A DNA stretch of 59,238 nucleotides from Lapidilactobacillus wuchangensis (GTDB lineage: Bacteria; Bacillota; Bacilli; Lactobacillales; Lactobacillaceae): NCBI RefSeq assembly GCF_003946645.1, contig NZ_RHOU01000013.1, positions 1 to 59,238 on the forward strand, written 5' to 3'. How positions within the stretch are numbered: the stretch's first letter is position 1; each line of letters opens with the position of its first letter. Both the position numbers and the translations under genes were made by a program. The notes beneath the pieces are model-generated. The model ran no database searches. It was not told the origin of the DNA and worked only from the letters and a program-made list of their open reading frames with translations. This document shows, piece by piece, positions 1 to 7,810 of the stretch.

Positions 1-178
1 CCAGCGATTGGCGTCAATGGTGAAATTATTCTTGCCGCTTTAGCGGTTAGAATAAGGCTTGTATTTGAGATTGTTGCATTAGCAATAAGCTCAAATCAAC
101 GCCCACCATGTTCCACGCCCTCTAAATCGCTGGGCCCCTGCCGTTTTCAATTGGGAAGACTTGCCAACCTTGTCTTGA
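1..178 (-). repeat. Composite structured repeat, locus 1 (one arm only)
   Basis: One arm of the interspersed repeat family, cut by the window start. On the minus strand it reads: closing stem, GGAAC, P2 hairpin, P3 hairpin, closing stem. The outer stem pairs CCAGCGATT with AATCGCTGG, the inner stem pairs ATGGTG with CACCAT, and P3 has CCGC/GCGG around a TAAA loop. The other arm should lie upstream of the window. It sits just past the 3' end of the SGNH hydrolase gene. Confidence 0.85.
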
Positions 179-193
179 ATTAATAAGACCAAA

Positions 194-892
194 TCAGGAC
201 ATTAAAGCCGTTAGTGCTGCTTCAAACCGCGGCGTCCAAATCTCCCGATAACCAAAGCGAGTTGGATGAGCGTCATCCATCATTGCCATTGGTTGTGCGG
301 CAGTGGCCTGTTTGACTTGCTCGTCGGCCCAAAGATCCAAAATCTGAAAGTGCCATTTTGCTTGGAGCCGATAAAGCTGTTGAATCAAAGCAGCATAATC
401 AGTTTCCTGAGGGTCACGCAGGCAAGTGTAGCAGAGAATTGGGCAATGATAGCGTGCGGTTACCTCGGCGCAGATTTCTTCAAGAGCGCCAGTTGTAGTT
501 GTGGTATCAAAGCTGCCGCTATCAAAAGCGTCAGTGATTTGGCCCACCGCTTTGCCTTGACGGTCGTCATTAGTTGAGAGCTGGCAAACGAAAGCATCAA
601 GGCTCGTGACGTTTTTAAAGTCGCTGTGTAATCGTTCAATGTAGGAATCACTCGCCGGGCCAGCTAAAGTGGTGCCACTAATGGCCGATTCTGCCGGGAT
701 GATGCCTACTTCGGCGGTTAAAAAATCGACGAAGGATTCATTTAATGAGCCAGCCCCAATCGTAATTGAAGAGCCTAAAAAACCAATTTTTTTACCGGTA
801 AGCTGAGTTGCTGCATGCCGTGGAGTTTGGGCAACGCTGTATTTAGCAGCATTACCAGGTAAGTTAGCAATTTCCAAAATAATCAAGGCCAC
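194..892 (-). CDS. SGNH/GDSL-family hydrolase
   Basis: Probable cytoplasmic esterase or lipase-like hydrolase of 232 aa; substrate unknown. The SGNH blocks are visible: block I is GFLGSSIT (residues 37-44) with the likely nucleophile Ser42, block III is STND with Asn105, and block V is DDAHP with Asp203 and His206 as the remaining catalytic residues. No signal peptide or membrane segment is seen. The reading frame starts at a GTG without a clear ribosome binding site. I keep that start because the segment before block I (NLPGNAAKY..TPR) resembles the N-terminal extension of this subfamily. It lies 23 bp downstream of the choloylglycine-hydrolase-like gene on the same strand, so the two are probably cotranscribed. 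Function beyond hydrolase is inference. Confidence 0.8.
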   Translation of the reverse strand: MALIILEIANLPGNAAKYSVAQTPRHAATQLTGKKIGFLGSSITIGAGSLNESFVDFLTAEVGIIPAESAISGTTLAGPASDSYIERLHSDFKNVTSLDAFVCQLSTNDDRQGKAVGQITDAFDSGSFDTTTTTGALEEICAEVTARYHCPILCYTCLRDPQETDYAALIQQLYRLQAKWHFQILDLWADEQVKQATAAQPMAMMDDAHPTRFGYREIWTPRFEAALTALMS

Positions 893-915
893 CTTAACAA
901 AATTTTATTCGTGAA

Positions 916-1899
916 CTAATTTAATGAAATTGCACCGAGACCAGGATTGACTGTAAATTCAGTGACTTGATCTTGCTCAAGTAGTTCATCAGTTAATCGG
1001 GCGGCAAAAAGCTGCAGACTATTGTATGGTTGGAAATAAACGGTTTTCGTGGTCAGGTCCATCACGACGCGGTATTGAGTGTAATCCATTTCACCATTTG
1101 TTTGGAGCTTGGCGCCTTTGGGAATCGTCACGTTATCAAGAATCCGGAATAAATTCGTGACGTTGGCATCAGTATCAGTGCTTGCTTGAATCGTGTTGCG
1201 TAAATAAGCAGCGCGCACAAATCGCTCTGGTGAAGAATAGCCACCAGGCAAACCGAAAGTGCCTGAACCGGGGCCAAATGATTGCAGCTCAACATCGCCT
1301 AATTGACGGTGGTTGACACTGTGAGGATCCAAGCCTAAATAATTTCGTAAATTCGTTAAATGCCAAGGAAATTCAGGACTGTTGGCCATGACACCGACTT
1401 GATTGTCAATAATATGCAGGCCGTCAGCTTCAGGTTCGACCACAATACAAGCACCAGTGGCATCAGTCATGATGAAATGAAGTGGTGAGGTCACTTTCAG
1501 CAATTTGCTAGGTAAGTCGACTAAAGTGATTTCTTGGCTAGCTGACTTAACTTCAGCAACACTGCTTAAATTACCCAGTACCCACATAATAAATTCGTGC
1601 GCGGCTAATTGGCCTTTTTTGTCAGGCACAACTTCAGCGTAAGCAGCTTCGCCGGCAAAATACAGTTCGGCTACGGCTAAGCCATGTTCATTCACACCGT
1701 CGGCAAATAAATAATCGTCGAGCTTGCGGCCAATGCCAATGAAGCCATATTTAAAGGTATAAGTTTCGCCTAGTTGTGATTGCCATTGATAATGACGAGG
1801 AATTGCGATGGGATGACCGTTTAATTCAAATCCGAAATCCATGGTCCGGCCCAGAAAGACATGGTCGTTTTTGGCTAAGTAACTAATACTTGTACACAT
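916..1899 (-). CDS. Choloylglycine hydrolase / penicillin V acylase family (Ntn hydrolase)
   Basis: A 327-aa cysteine Ntn hydrolase that should cleave an amide bond after removal of Met1 exposes Cys2. Expected family residues are present: Cys2, Arg18, Asp21, Asn173 (MANSP) and Arg226 (in SSPERFVR). At the position where bile salt hydrolases usually have Asn (GLNF) this protein has Tyr80 (ELYF). Tyr is the residue seen in penicillin V acylases at this site, so I would not call it a bile salt hydrolase from sequence alone; it may act on penicillin V, N-acyl amino acids or N-acyl homoserine lactones. No signal peptide, as usual for the family. The ATG start follows a good GAGGA ribosome binding site. 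First gene of a probable two-gene operon with the SGNH hydrolase. Confidence 0.88.
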   Translation of the reverse strand: MCTSISYLAKNDHVFLGRTMDFGFELNGHPIAIPRHYQWQSQLGETYTFKYGFIGIGRKLDDYLFADGVNEHGLAVAELYFAGEAAYAEVVPDKKGQLAAHEFIMWVLGNLSSVAEVKSASQEITLVDLPSKLLKVTSPLHFIMTDATGACIVVEPEADGLHIIDNQVGVMANSPEFPWHLTNLRNYLGLDPHSVNHRQLGDVELQSFGPGSGTFGLPGGYSSPERFVRAAYLRNTIQASTDTDANVTNLFRILDNVTIPKGAKLQTNGEMDYTQYRVVMDLTTKTVYFQPYNSLQLFAARLTDELLEQDQVTEFTVNPGLGAISLN

Positions 1900-2005
1900 A
1901 AAATTGTCCTCGTTTCTTTGTCTGTCTAAAAACAGCTAAATATGGTTGCAATAATAGCATTTTTAAAATTGAAAAACAACGCGCAAGAGTTAGTTACTTG
2001 AAAAC

Positions 2006-2034
2006 TTGTTTAAACAAAAACCTGTCTAGGTTTT
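2006..2034. promoter_or_regulatory. Tandem palindromes in a divergent intergenic region
   Basis: TTGTTTAAACAA (2006-2017) abuts the interrupted palindrome AAAACCTGTCTAGGTTTT (2017-2034). They lie between the divergently transcribed choloylglycine-hydrolase-like gene and the MucBP adhesin gene, so they are candidate operators for either. The second resembles the longer palindrome at 38117-38138. The regulator is unknown. Confidence 0.45.
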
Positions 2035-2197
2035 AGCAGACTTACTGGCAGAAAAATTGCTTGTTGGCCGAAAACTTCATAAAATAACGGTGTTCAAAGA
2101 TAAAGACTAGTGATTGAACCCTTATCAATTCACACTTTTAAGCGTTCAGATCGGACCTTTGGGGAAAGGTCGGCTAGTTGGGGAGAGGGAGTTCTCA

Positions 2198-4039
2198 ATG
2201 TTGAAAACGACACAGAATAAACAGCAACGATTTAAGGTGAGCCTGGCTTTAGTCAGTGCGGTGGTTTTAGGTTGGGGCAGTCTTAGCGGTTCATTAACGA
2301 CAGCTAAGGCAGCAACCGATGCCGATACAGCCTCAGCAACCATGCTACTACCAAGTAACACTGTAACGCCGGCGACGACACCGGCAGCTAGTAATGAGGC
2401 TAGTGCTGATCAGCAGGCGGATTCGGCTGTGACGAACAGCACCGCTTCAGAAGCAGCGACTTCAAAAGTATCAACTTCGGAAGCAGCCAATTCGGTGAGT
2501 ACCACAACACCGGCAGCAGCTAATCCGACAACGAATAAATCAACGCCAGCAACTGTGGCGGCTGATGATACGCCGGTGCAATTTGCCGACGCTAATTTAG
2601 CGGCAGTGGTGGCGAAAGCATTTGGCGTGACGCCTGACGCGCTGACGCCTAATGTGGTCAAGAACTATACTGGATTAGTGAACATTTATCAACCCACACC
2701 AATACCAATCACTTCATTAAAGGGTTTGGAAGTTCTGCAGAATCTTGCCAGTAAAAATGCCATTTTTTTGACCGTGAAAATTAGTGTGCCGGCCCAAGCT
2801 GGTAGCAGTTATGATTTTTCACCATTGGCGAAGATCAATTTCGATCAGTTGTCATTGAGCACACCTAATTGGGGCTTGATGACGGATGCGTCATTGCAAG
2901 AGTTAATGAGTGTTACCGATGCCAGTCGCCTTTCTTACATTGAATTGGACGGTGGCAATGGTCAGGATGGCACTTATCAACAAAATCCGAATGGTTTGAC
3001 GAATCGGCAATTGGCTTTATTAGGGCCTTGGTTGGTGACGATTGCTAATAACGGTCACGCCACACCAGTTAACGAGATTGGCTTGGCTGATAATTGCTTA
3101 ACTGATTTCAGCCCGTTAAAAGGCATTACTCAACCCGTTTCGATTTTTGCTGTTGGCCAAGTCTATCGAAATTTAAATAAAATCAACGCCGTGATGCAGC
3201 AGCCACTAGTTTTCACCGCGAATGAATTAGTTGGTCCTGATGGTGTTCAAATTGACCACACGCCTAATTATTCGTTTAATACGAATGCCAGCCATACCTT
3301 GGCGACCATTAATTATTTAGGCAACGGTCAATACCAAATACCGGAAGCTTATCCGTTTACGAATCAAATGAGTGGCTATCTAACGTATGGCCAACAAGGC
3401 TATTTGCGCAATCCAGCCGGTGCGGGAACGGCATTTATTCAAATAACTTATCCTAATAAAGTCCAGTTTACTTACGATGGCATGATTTATCGGGCCGTTA
3501 ATTGGTTGGCTCATCCTGAGGTCACCGTTAATTTCGTGAATAGCGCGACTGGTGAAGCGATTCAGGCGCCGCTACAATTAGGCACCGATATGAAGATTGG
3601 TGATAAGTTCGATTTGACTACGGCGGCGAAAATCAGTGACTTTACCTTGGATACTGAAAAAAGTGGCTCGTTAACGGGGACTTATCAGCAAGATCCTCAA
3701 ACAGTTGATCTCTATTACACCAGAGAAACTGATGAAAAGACGAAACCAGAAACGAAGCCAACACCACCAAAAAAACCAACCACCAGTAATAACTCGACTA
3801 CGACCAAAAAGCCGAGCACATCTGGTATTACGAATAAAGTGGTCCGGAAACAAACGGTGGTCACGACTAAACCGACGACAATGAGCACGCCACAAACCAA
3901 AGTCGTTGCCAACAAATCGTTACCACAAACTAGCGAGATTCATTCTGGCAAGCAATGGGCCGCAACCGTTTTAGGCGTGGCAATCATTACCGCTTTAATT
4001 GCCATTAGTGCCGTTAGAATTGTGCGCAAGCAGCGTTAA
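2198..4039 (+). CDS. Cell-wall-anchored MucBP-domain surface protein
   Basis: A secreted adhesin-like protein of 613 aa. The ATG at 2198 is chosen over the upstream in-frame GTG at 2114 because GGAGAGGGA precedes it and a signal peptide starts there (basic KTTQNKQQRFK, hydrophobic core, cleavage near AKAA). Order of parts: signal peptide (1 to ~40), a Ser/Thr/Ala-rich stretch to ~150, a folded region to ~420 with internalin-like leucine-rich character (LADNCLTDFSPLKGI), a MucBP-like module (about 442-506, ending in DLYYT), a Thr/Pro/Lys wall-spanning linker, then the sorting signal LPQTS (575-579) followed by E, a hydrophobic span and RKQR. LPQTxE is the sortase signal form known in L. plantarum. 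The ligand is unknown; binding to mucin or other glycans is inferred from MucBP. Confidence 0.85.
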   Translation: MLKTTQNKQQRFKVSLALVSAVVLGWGSLSGSLTTAKAATDADTASATMLLPSNTVTPATTPAASNEASADQQADSAVTNSTASEAATSKVSTSEAANSVSTTTPAAANPTTNKSTPATVAADDTPVQFADANLAAVVAKAFGVTPDALTPNVVKNYTGLVNIYQPTPIPITSLKGLEVLQNLASKNAIFLTVKISVPAQAGSSYDFSPLAKINFDQLSLSTPNWGLMTDASLQELMSVTDASRLSYIELDGGNGQDGTYQQNPNGLTNRQLALLGPWLVTIANNGHATPVNEIGLADNCLTDFSPLKGITQPVSIFAVGQVYRNLNKINAVMQQPLVFTANELVGPDGVQIDHTPNYSFNTNASHTLATINYLGNGQYQIPEAYPFTNQMSGYLTYGQQGYLRNPAGAGTAFIQITYPNKVQFTYDGMIYRAVNWLAHPEVTVNFVNSATGEAIQAPLQLGTDMKIGDKFDLTTAAKISDFTLDTEKSGSLTGTYQQDPQTVDLYYTRETDEKTKPETKPTPPKKPTTSNNSTTTKKPSTSGITNKVVRKQTVVTTKPTTMSTPQTKVVANKSLPQTSEIHSGKQWAATVLGVAIITALIAISAVRIVRKQR

Positions 4040-4086
4040 TCAACGTGCGGCAGAGGTACCATTTCAACTCATTTTTATCGAAACAA

Positions 4087-4140
4087 AAAAAAGAGCGCGT
4101 CAGCAGCATCATTGAGATGTTAGTTGATGGGCTCTTTTTT
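4087..4140. terminator. Bidirectional terminator between convergent genes
   Basis: AAAAAAGAGC (4087-4096) pairs with GCTCTTTTTT (4131-4140), with a partly paired interior. A-tract and T-tract on both sides suit termination of both the adhesin gene and the convergent cysteine desulfurase gene. Confidence 0.8.
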
Positions 4141-4183
4141 GCAGCGTGGAGAAATAAAAATTTCGTGGGAAATTGGGCTGATT

Positions 4184-5281
4184 TTAAACATAAGGCGTTA
4201 AGGCAGTCAGCATTTGATCGACTTCAGTCAAGGTGTTTTCAGGGCCAAAGGAAATTCGCAGGTAGCGCTCGGCCTCGCTTGTTGTTAGGCCCAGTGCTGT
4301 TAGTGTCGGGTCAGGACGAGGATCTTTAATACTGCAGGCACTGACTGTTGAGAGACAAATACCTTGCTGGCCTAAACGTGTCGCCACTTCTTGACCAGTT
4401 AATTTGGGTAGCAGCAGCCCACAAATTCCCGGGTAATCAGTATTGTCACCAATTCGCCGACAACTAGGCGCCAAAGACTGGTAAAAATGTTGGCGCAGTT
4501 TTTGTAATTGCACCAGCGATGCGGGCATGGCTGCTAGACTTTCTGTGAGGGCGGTTAACATGCTGATAATTCCTGGTGTATCCAACGTGCCCGGTAAGAA
4601 TCCCTGCTGCTGGAAAACATTTTGATATTCAGGCGTCGCGGGATAATCCGGTGCCAAATAAAGGAAGCCGCAGCTTTTAGGACCGTTAAATTTATGAGCA
4701 CTAGCGCTAAAACCAGCTAGTTGGTGCAAGTTCAGCGGTATTTTAGCGATTCCTTGGACGGCATCAACAAATAGTGGTCGCTGCTTGGTTGCCGCAACGG
4801 CTTGCAGGCCATCGATGTCCTGCGTCACGCCAGTAATTGGATTAACTGCTTGAATGACAATTAAACCAGTCGCTGGCGTGATGGCCGCGGCCAAAGTAGC
4901 GGCAGTGATGTGACCGTGTTGATCAACTGGCAACTTGCGGATTTGGTAATTGTCGCGAGTCGCTAATTCATTGAGTACTTGATAGACCGAAGCATGCTCC
5001 AGGGGACTGACCAGAATTTCCGGCTTGTTCGTACCTCGAGCCAGGGCTTTGATGCCGACTTCGTTAGCTTCAGTACCACCGCTCGTGAAAATAATTCCCT
5101 CAGGATTAAGCTGAAAGGTACTGGCCAATTGTTGGCGAGCCTCTTGAATCAATTGGCCCGCGGCGTTGCCCGCCTGGTGGAGACTTTCACTGTTCGCAAA
5201 AAAATGAGCGGCCACTTCTTGATACGTTTGCAGTGCGTTCAGGCTCATTTTAGTGGTAGCAGCATGATCGAAATAAATCAT
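4184..5281 (-). CDS. Cysteine desulfurase, NifS/IscS type, linked to NAD synthesis
   Basis: PLP enzyme of 365 aa that takes sulfur from cysteine for Fe-S cluster assembly. The PLP lysine is Lys197 in SASAHKFNGPKSCGF; the mobile-loop cysteine that carries the persulfide is Cys316 in TVSACSIKDPRP; the N-terminus IYFDHAATT and TSGGTEANE are typical. The ATG follows AAGGAGGA. It lies on the same strand downstream of nadA. In Bacillus a nifS gene sits by nadBCA and serves the oxygen-sensitive 4Fe-4S cluster of NadA; the same role is inferred here. An inserted composite repeat (5321-5861) separates it from nadA, so it may be read through that element or have its own promoter. Confidence 0.9.
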   Translation of the reverse strand: MIYFDHAATTKMSLNALQTYQEVAAHFFANSESLHQAGNAAGQLIQEARQQLASTFQLNPEGIIFTSGGTEANEVGIKALARGTNKPEILVSPLEHASVYQVLNELATRDNYQIRKLPVDQHGHITAATLAAAITPATGLIVIQAVNPITGVTQDIDGLQAVAATKQRPLFVDAVQGIAKIPLNLHQLAGFSASAHKFNGPKSCGFLYLAPDYPATPEYQNVFQQQGFLPGTLDTPGIISMLTALTESLAAMPASLVQLQKLRQHFYQSLAPSCRRIGDNTDYPGICGLLLPKLTGQEVATRLGQQGICLSTVSACSIKDPRPDPTLTALGLTTSEAERYLRISFGPENTLTEVDQMLTALTPYV

Positions 5282-5320
5282 TCAGATTCCTCCTTTCGAG
5301 TTGATTGAAGCAGAACTGAT

Positions 5321-5861
5321 TTGGGGCAAAATAGTGGACAACTCCGTTGCGGCCGGCGGGGTGTGGAACGTTGCCGACGCTGATTTAAGCTTATTGCTGA
5401 CGCAACAATCTCAAATACAGGTCTTCTTCTAACCGCTAAAGCGGCAAGAAGAATTTGGCGACTGACACCCCGGCGGCCTCCACTACGTTTTGAGCTAGTT
5501 TATTCCACTTTAGTTATGGCTGATATCAAGACAAAATAGTAAAGCTAGACGTTCTAAGTTCTTTCGCTAATTTAAAGACTGTGACTCAGGCGCTTTTTGG
5601 TCACTATCGAATATAGCAAGTAAAGTTTGAGTTGAGCCCATCCCACTTGCATTGCCGCAAATGCTAACAATAATTGTTTGCACCAACTCATTTCCAGACG
5701 GAATGGAGGGCGTGGTTGTCAGCCGCCAAATTATACTTAGCGATTTATCGCTTAGTATAAGGCTCGTATTTGAAACAATTTGGTCTGTAATTGGTTCAAA
5801 TCGATGCCGGCCGCGTTCCACAACCAGCAAGCCCGGAATGCAGTCAGACACCGTTCTGTTT
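5321..5861. repeat. Composite structured repeat, locus 2 (between nadA and nifS-like gene)
   Basis: Left arm about 5321-5500 (forward), right arm about 5690-5861 (inverted), with a ~190 bp spacer. The left arm has an unusual GC-rich outer stem, GGCCGGCGGGGTGT with ACACCCCGGCGGCC (13 of 14 paired), and an inner stem GTTGCC/GGCGAC. The right arm has GTGGTTGT/ACAACCA and P3 with AGCGA/TCGCT. Same architecture as the other loci, different stem sequences. No coding potential that I trust. Confidence 0.88.
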
Positions 5862-5880
5862 TAACCAGGGGCACTAGTTT

Positions 5881-6975
5881 TTAACTAAGCAGCAACATGC
5901 GGTCTAGGGCTTTTTTGGCACCACTGGCGATTTCTGGGGCGACGGTGATCACATTACCTGGTTGCCCCGCAGCTAGTTGATCCATGGTCCAGGCCAAATG
6001 AGGCAAATCGATGCGATTCATCAGAATGCAGGAGCAAGAAAAGGGATTGAGGAACATTAGCTGCTTGTCGGGGTATTGATGAATCAAGCGACCAACCAAA
6101 TTGTTGTCGGTGCCAATCGCAATGCGGGCGCCAGCTGGGGCTTGTTTGACATAGTTGATAATTGCGGCCGTGGAACCTTCTTCATCAGCCGCCGCAACGA
6201 CTTCGTGAGCACACTCAGGATGAACAATAATTTTGATGTCGGGATACTTTTCACGGAGGGCGTTAATCTGCTCAACTTTAAATTGTTGATGCACAGAGCA
6301 ATAGCCGTCCCAAAGAATGACGCGCAAAGCTTGGTGATTTTCAGCTTGCAATTGATTCTCACGAGCCAGCCATAAGCCAATGTTTTCCGGGGTTAAGCCT
6401 AAATCAAGGGCAGTATTGCGGCCTAAATGTTGATCTGGCAAGAATAATAGTCGTTTAGCCCGATGTAATGCCCAACTAACGATGTTTTTAGCGTTGCTGG
6501 AGGTGACGACTACGCCGCCATGGTCGCCAACAAACGATTTAATCGCGGCGGTTGAATTGACGTAAGTGATTGGTAAAATATCGTCGCCAAATTCGGCAGT
6601 CAATTTGGCCCAGGCTTGGGTCAGCTGGAAGGAATTGGCCATGTCAGCCATGGAACAACCAGCCATTGGGTCAGGTAAAACCACACTTTGTTGATCACTG
6701 GTGAGAATGTCCGCCGTTTCGGCCATAAAATGTACACCGCAAAAAATAATTTTTTTAGCTTGATGGGTATTGGCCGCAATTTGAGCCAGCTTCAATGAAT
6801 CACCACGGGCGTCGGCAAATTGCATGACCTCATCTTTTTGATAATGGTGGGCGACTAACAGTAAATCGTCGCCAAAATCTTTTTTGATCCGGGTAATTCG
6901 AGCAATTTGATCAGCCGCTGGTTCGTCGTAATAACGATTAAAAGCGACTTTATCTTTTAAACTAGTGAGAATCAT
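5881..6975 (-). CDS. nadA: Quinolinate synthase
   Basis: Condenses iminoaspartate from NadB with dihydroxyacetone phosphate to quinolinate, using a 4Fe-4S cluster. 364 aa, the long Bacillus-type form. Cluster ligands are expected at Cys107 (PDPMAGCSMAD), Cys226 (DGYCSVHQQF) and Cys314/Cys316 (PFSCSCILMNR); HPECAHEV and GTDNNLV are also typical. The ATG overlaps the nadC stop by 4 bp and follows GGAGTG, so translation is coupled. Last gene of nadB-nadC-nadA, 20 bp before a composite repeat element. Confidence 0.97.
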   Translation of the reverse strand: MILTSLKDKVAFNRYYDEPAADQIARITRIKKDFGDDLLLVAHHYQKDEVMQFADARGDSLKLAQIAANTHQAKKIIFCGVHFMAETADILTSDQQSVVLPDPMAGCSMADMANSFQLTQAWAKLTAEFGDDILPITYVNSTAAIKSFVGDHGGVVVTSSNAKNIVSWALHRAKRLLFLPDQHLGRNTALDLGLTPENIGLWLARENQLQAENHQALRVILWDGYCSVHQQFKVEQINALREKYPDIKIIVHPECAHEVVAAADEEGSTAAIINYVKQAPAGARIAIGTDNNLVGRLIHQYPDKQLMFLNPFSCSCILMNRIDLPHLAWTMDQLAAGQPGNVITVAPEIASGAKKALDRMLLLS

Positions 6976-7808
6976 GCTTTCGTCACTCCTTCAAGATTGA
7001 AACTGAGATCTAACGGTTGCACGTTGTTGGTTAAAACGCCCATGGAAATAAAATTCACGCCACAATGACGATACGTTGCTAAGTTGTCCCAAGTAATGCC
7101 GCCGGAAGCTTCAGTTTGAGTCGTTGCGGGCACCAATTTTTGCCACGCTTTAATCGTCGTTGGCGTTTGATTATCGAACATGATCACACGCGCCTGTTGC
7201 TCGATGGCCGCTAATAATTGTGCCTTCGTTTCCACTTCGACTTCAATTTGCATTAGGGGACCAGCGCTGGCTTGCGCTTTTTTCAACGCGGCCATGACGC
7301 CACCAGCTGCAGCAAGATGATTGTCCTTGAGCATCATGCCTTGGTCCAGGCCAAAACGATGATTGGCACCGCCACCGCAATGAACGGCGTACTTGTCGAA
7401 CAATCGCAAGCCGGGGACGGTTTTGCGAGTGTCGGTGATTTTAATGGTCGGGTCGGCCAGCAGGGTTACTGCTCGCTGAGTGGCGCTAGCAATCCCGGAC
7501 ATCCGTTGCAGCAAATTTAAAATCAGCCGTTCACCAGCCAAAATTGTCGCCGCATCGCCTTGAACGCGGCCGTAGATTTCACCAACTTTGATCGCTTGAC
7601 CGTCAGGGACAACCGCTTCATAGTGCGCAGTGCCTAATAAATCATAAACAATTTGGGGAATTTGTTGTCCGCAAAGAATGCCAGTGGTTTTAGCGAGGAA
7701 ATGGCCTGTCACGGTTTGACCGGCAAAAAGCTGGGCACTGGCGTCACCAAAACCAAGGTCTTCTTGGAGAAAGCTAGTCAAAGCCGTGCGTAGTAATAAT
7801 GGGTTCAT
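6972..7808 (-). CDS. nadC: Nicotinate-nucleotide pyrophosphorylase (quinolinate phosphoribosyltransferase)
   Basis: Converts quinolinate and PRPP to nicotinate mononucleotide, CO2 and pyrophosphate. 278 aa, normal length. Signature elements: DTRKTVPGLR, followed by DKYAVHCGGGANHRFGL and LKDNHL, which line the phosphoribosyl/quinolinate site; EVEVETKAQ and EASGGI in the barrel's C-terminal strands. The ATG follows GGAGT and lies 2 bp after the nadB stop; the 3' end overlaps nadA by 4 bp. Cytoplasmic, middle gene of the NAD operon. Confidence 0.97.
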   Translation of the reverse strand: MNPLLLRTALTSFLQEDLGFGDASAQLFAGQTVTGHFLAKTTGILCGQQIPQIVYDLLGTAHYEAVVPDGQAIKVGEIYGRVQGDAATILAGERLILNLLQRMSGIASATQRAVTLLADPTIKITDTRKTVPGLRLFDKYAVHCGGGANHRFGLDQGMMLKDNHLAAAGGVMAALKKAQASAGPLMQIEVEVETKAQLLAAIEQQARVIMFDNQTPTTIKAWQKLVPATTQTEASGGITWDNLATYRHCGVNFISMGVLTNNVQPLDLSFNLEGVTKA

Positions 7809-7810
7809 GA

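Noticed and set aside
4045-4329. 94-aa frame after the MucBP adhesin
   Set aside because: It crosses the bidirectional terminator and runs antisense into the cysteine desulfurase gene.
5652-5864. Small open frames with similar protein sequences inside repeat arms (also 9470-9808, 12188-12472, 16659-16901, 37754-37981)
   Set aside because: They read through the stems of the composite repeats, so their likeness comes from the conserved DNA/RNA structure. Lengths and ends vary and ribosome binding sites are lacking.
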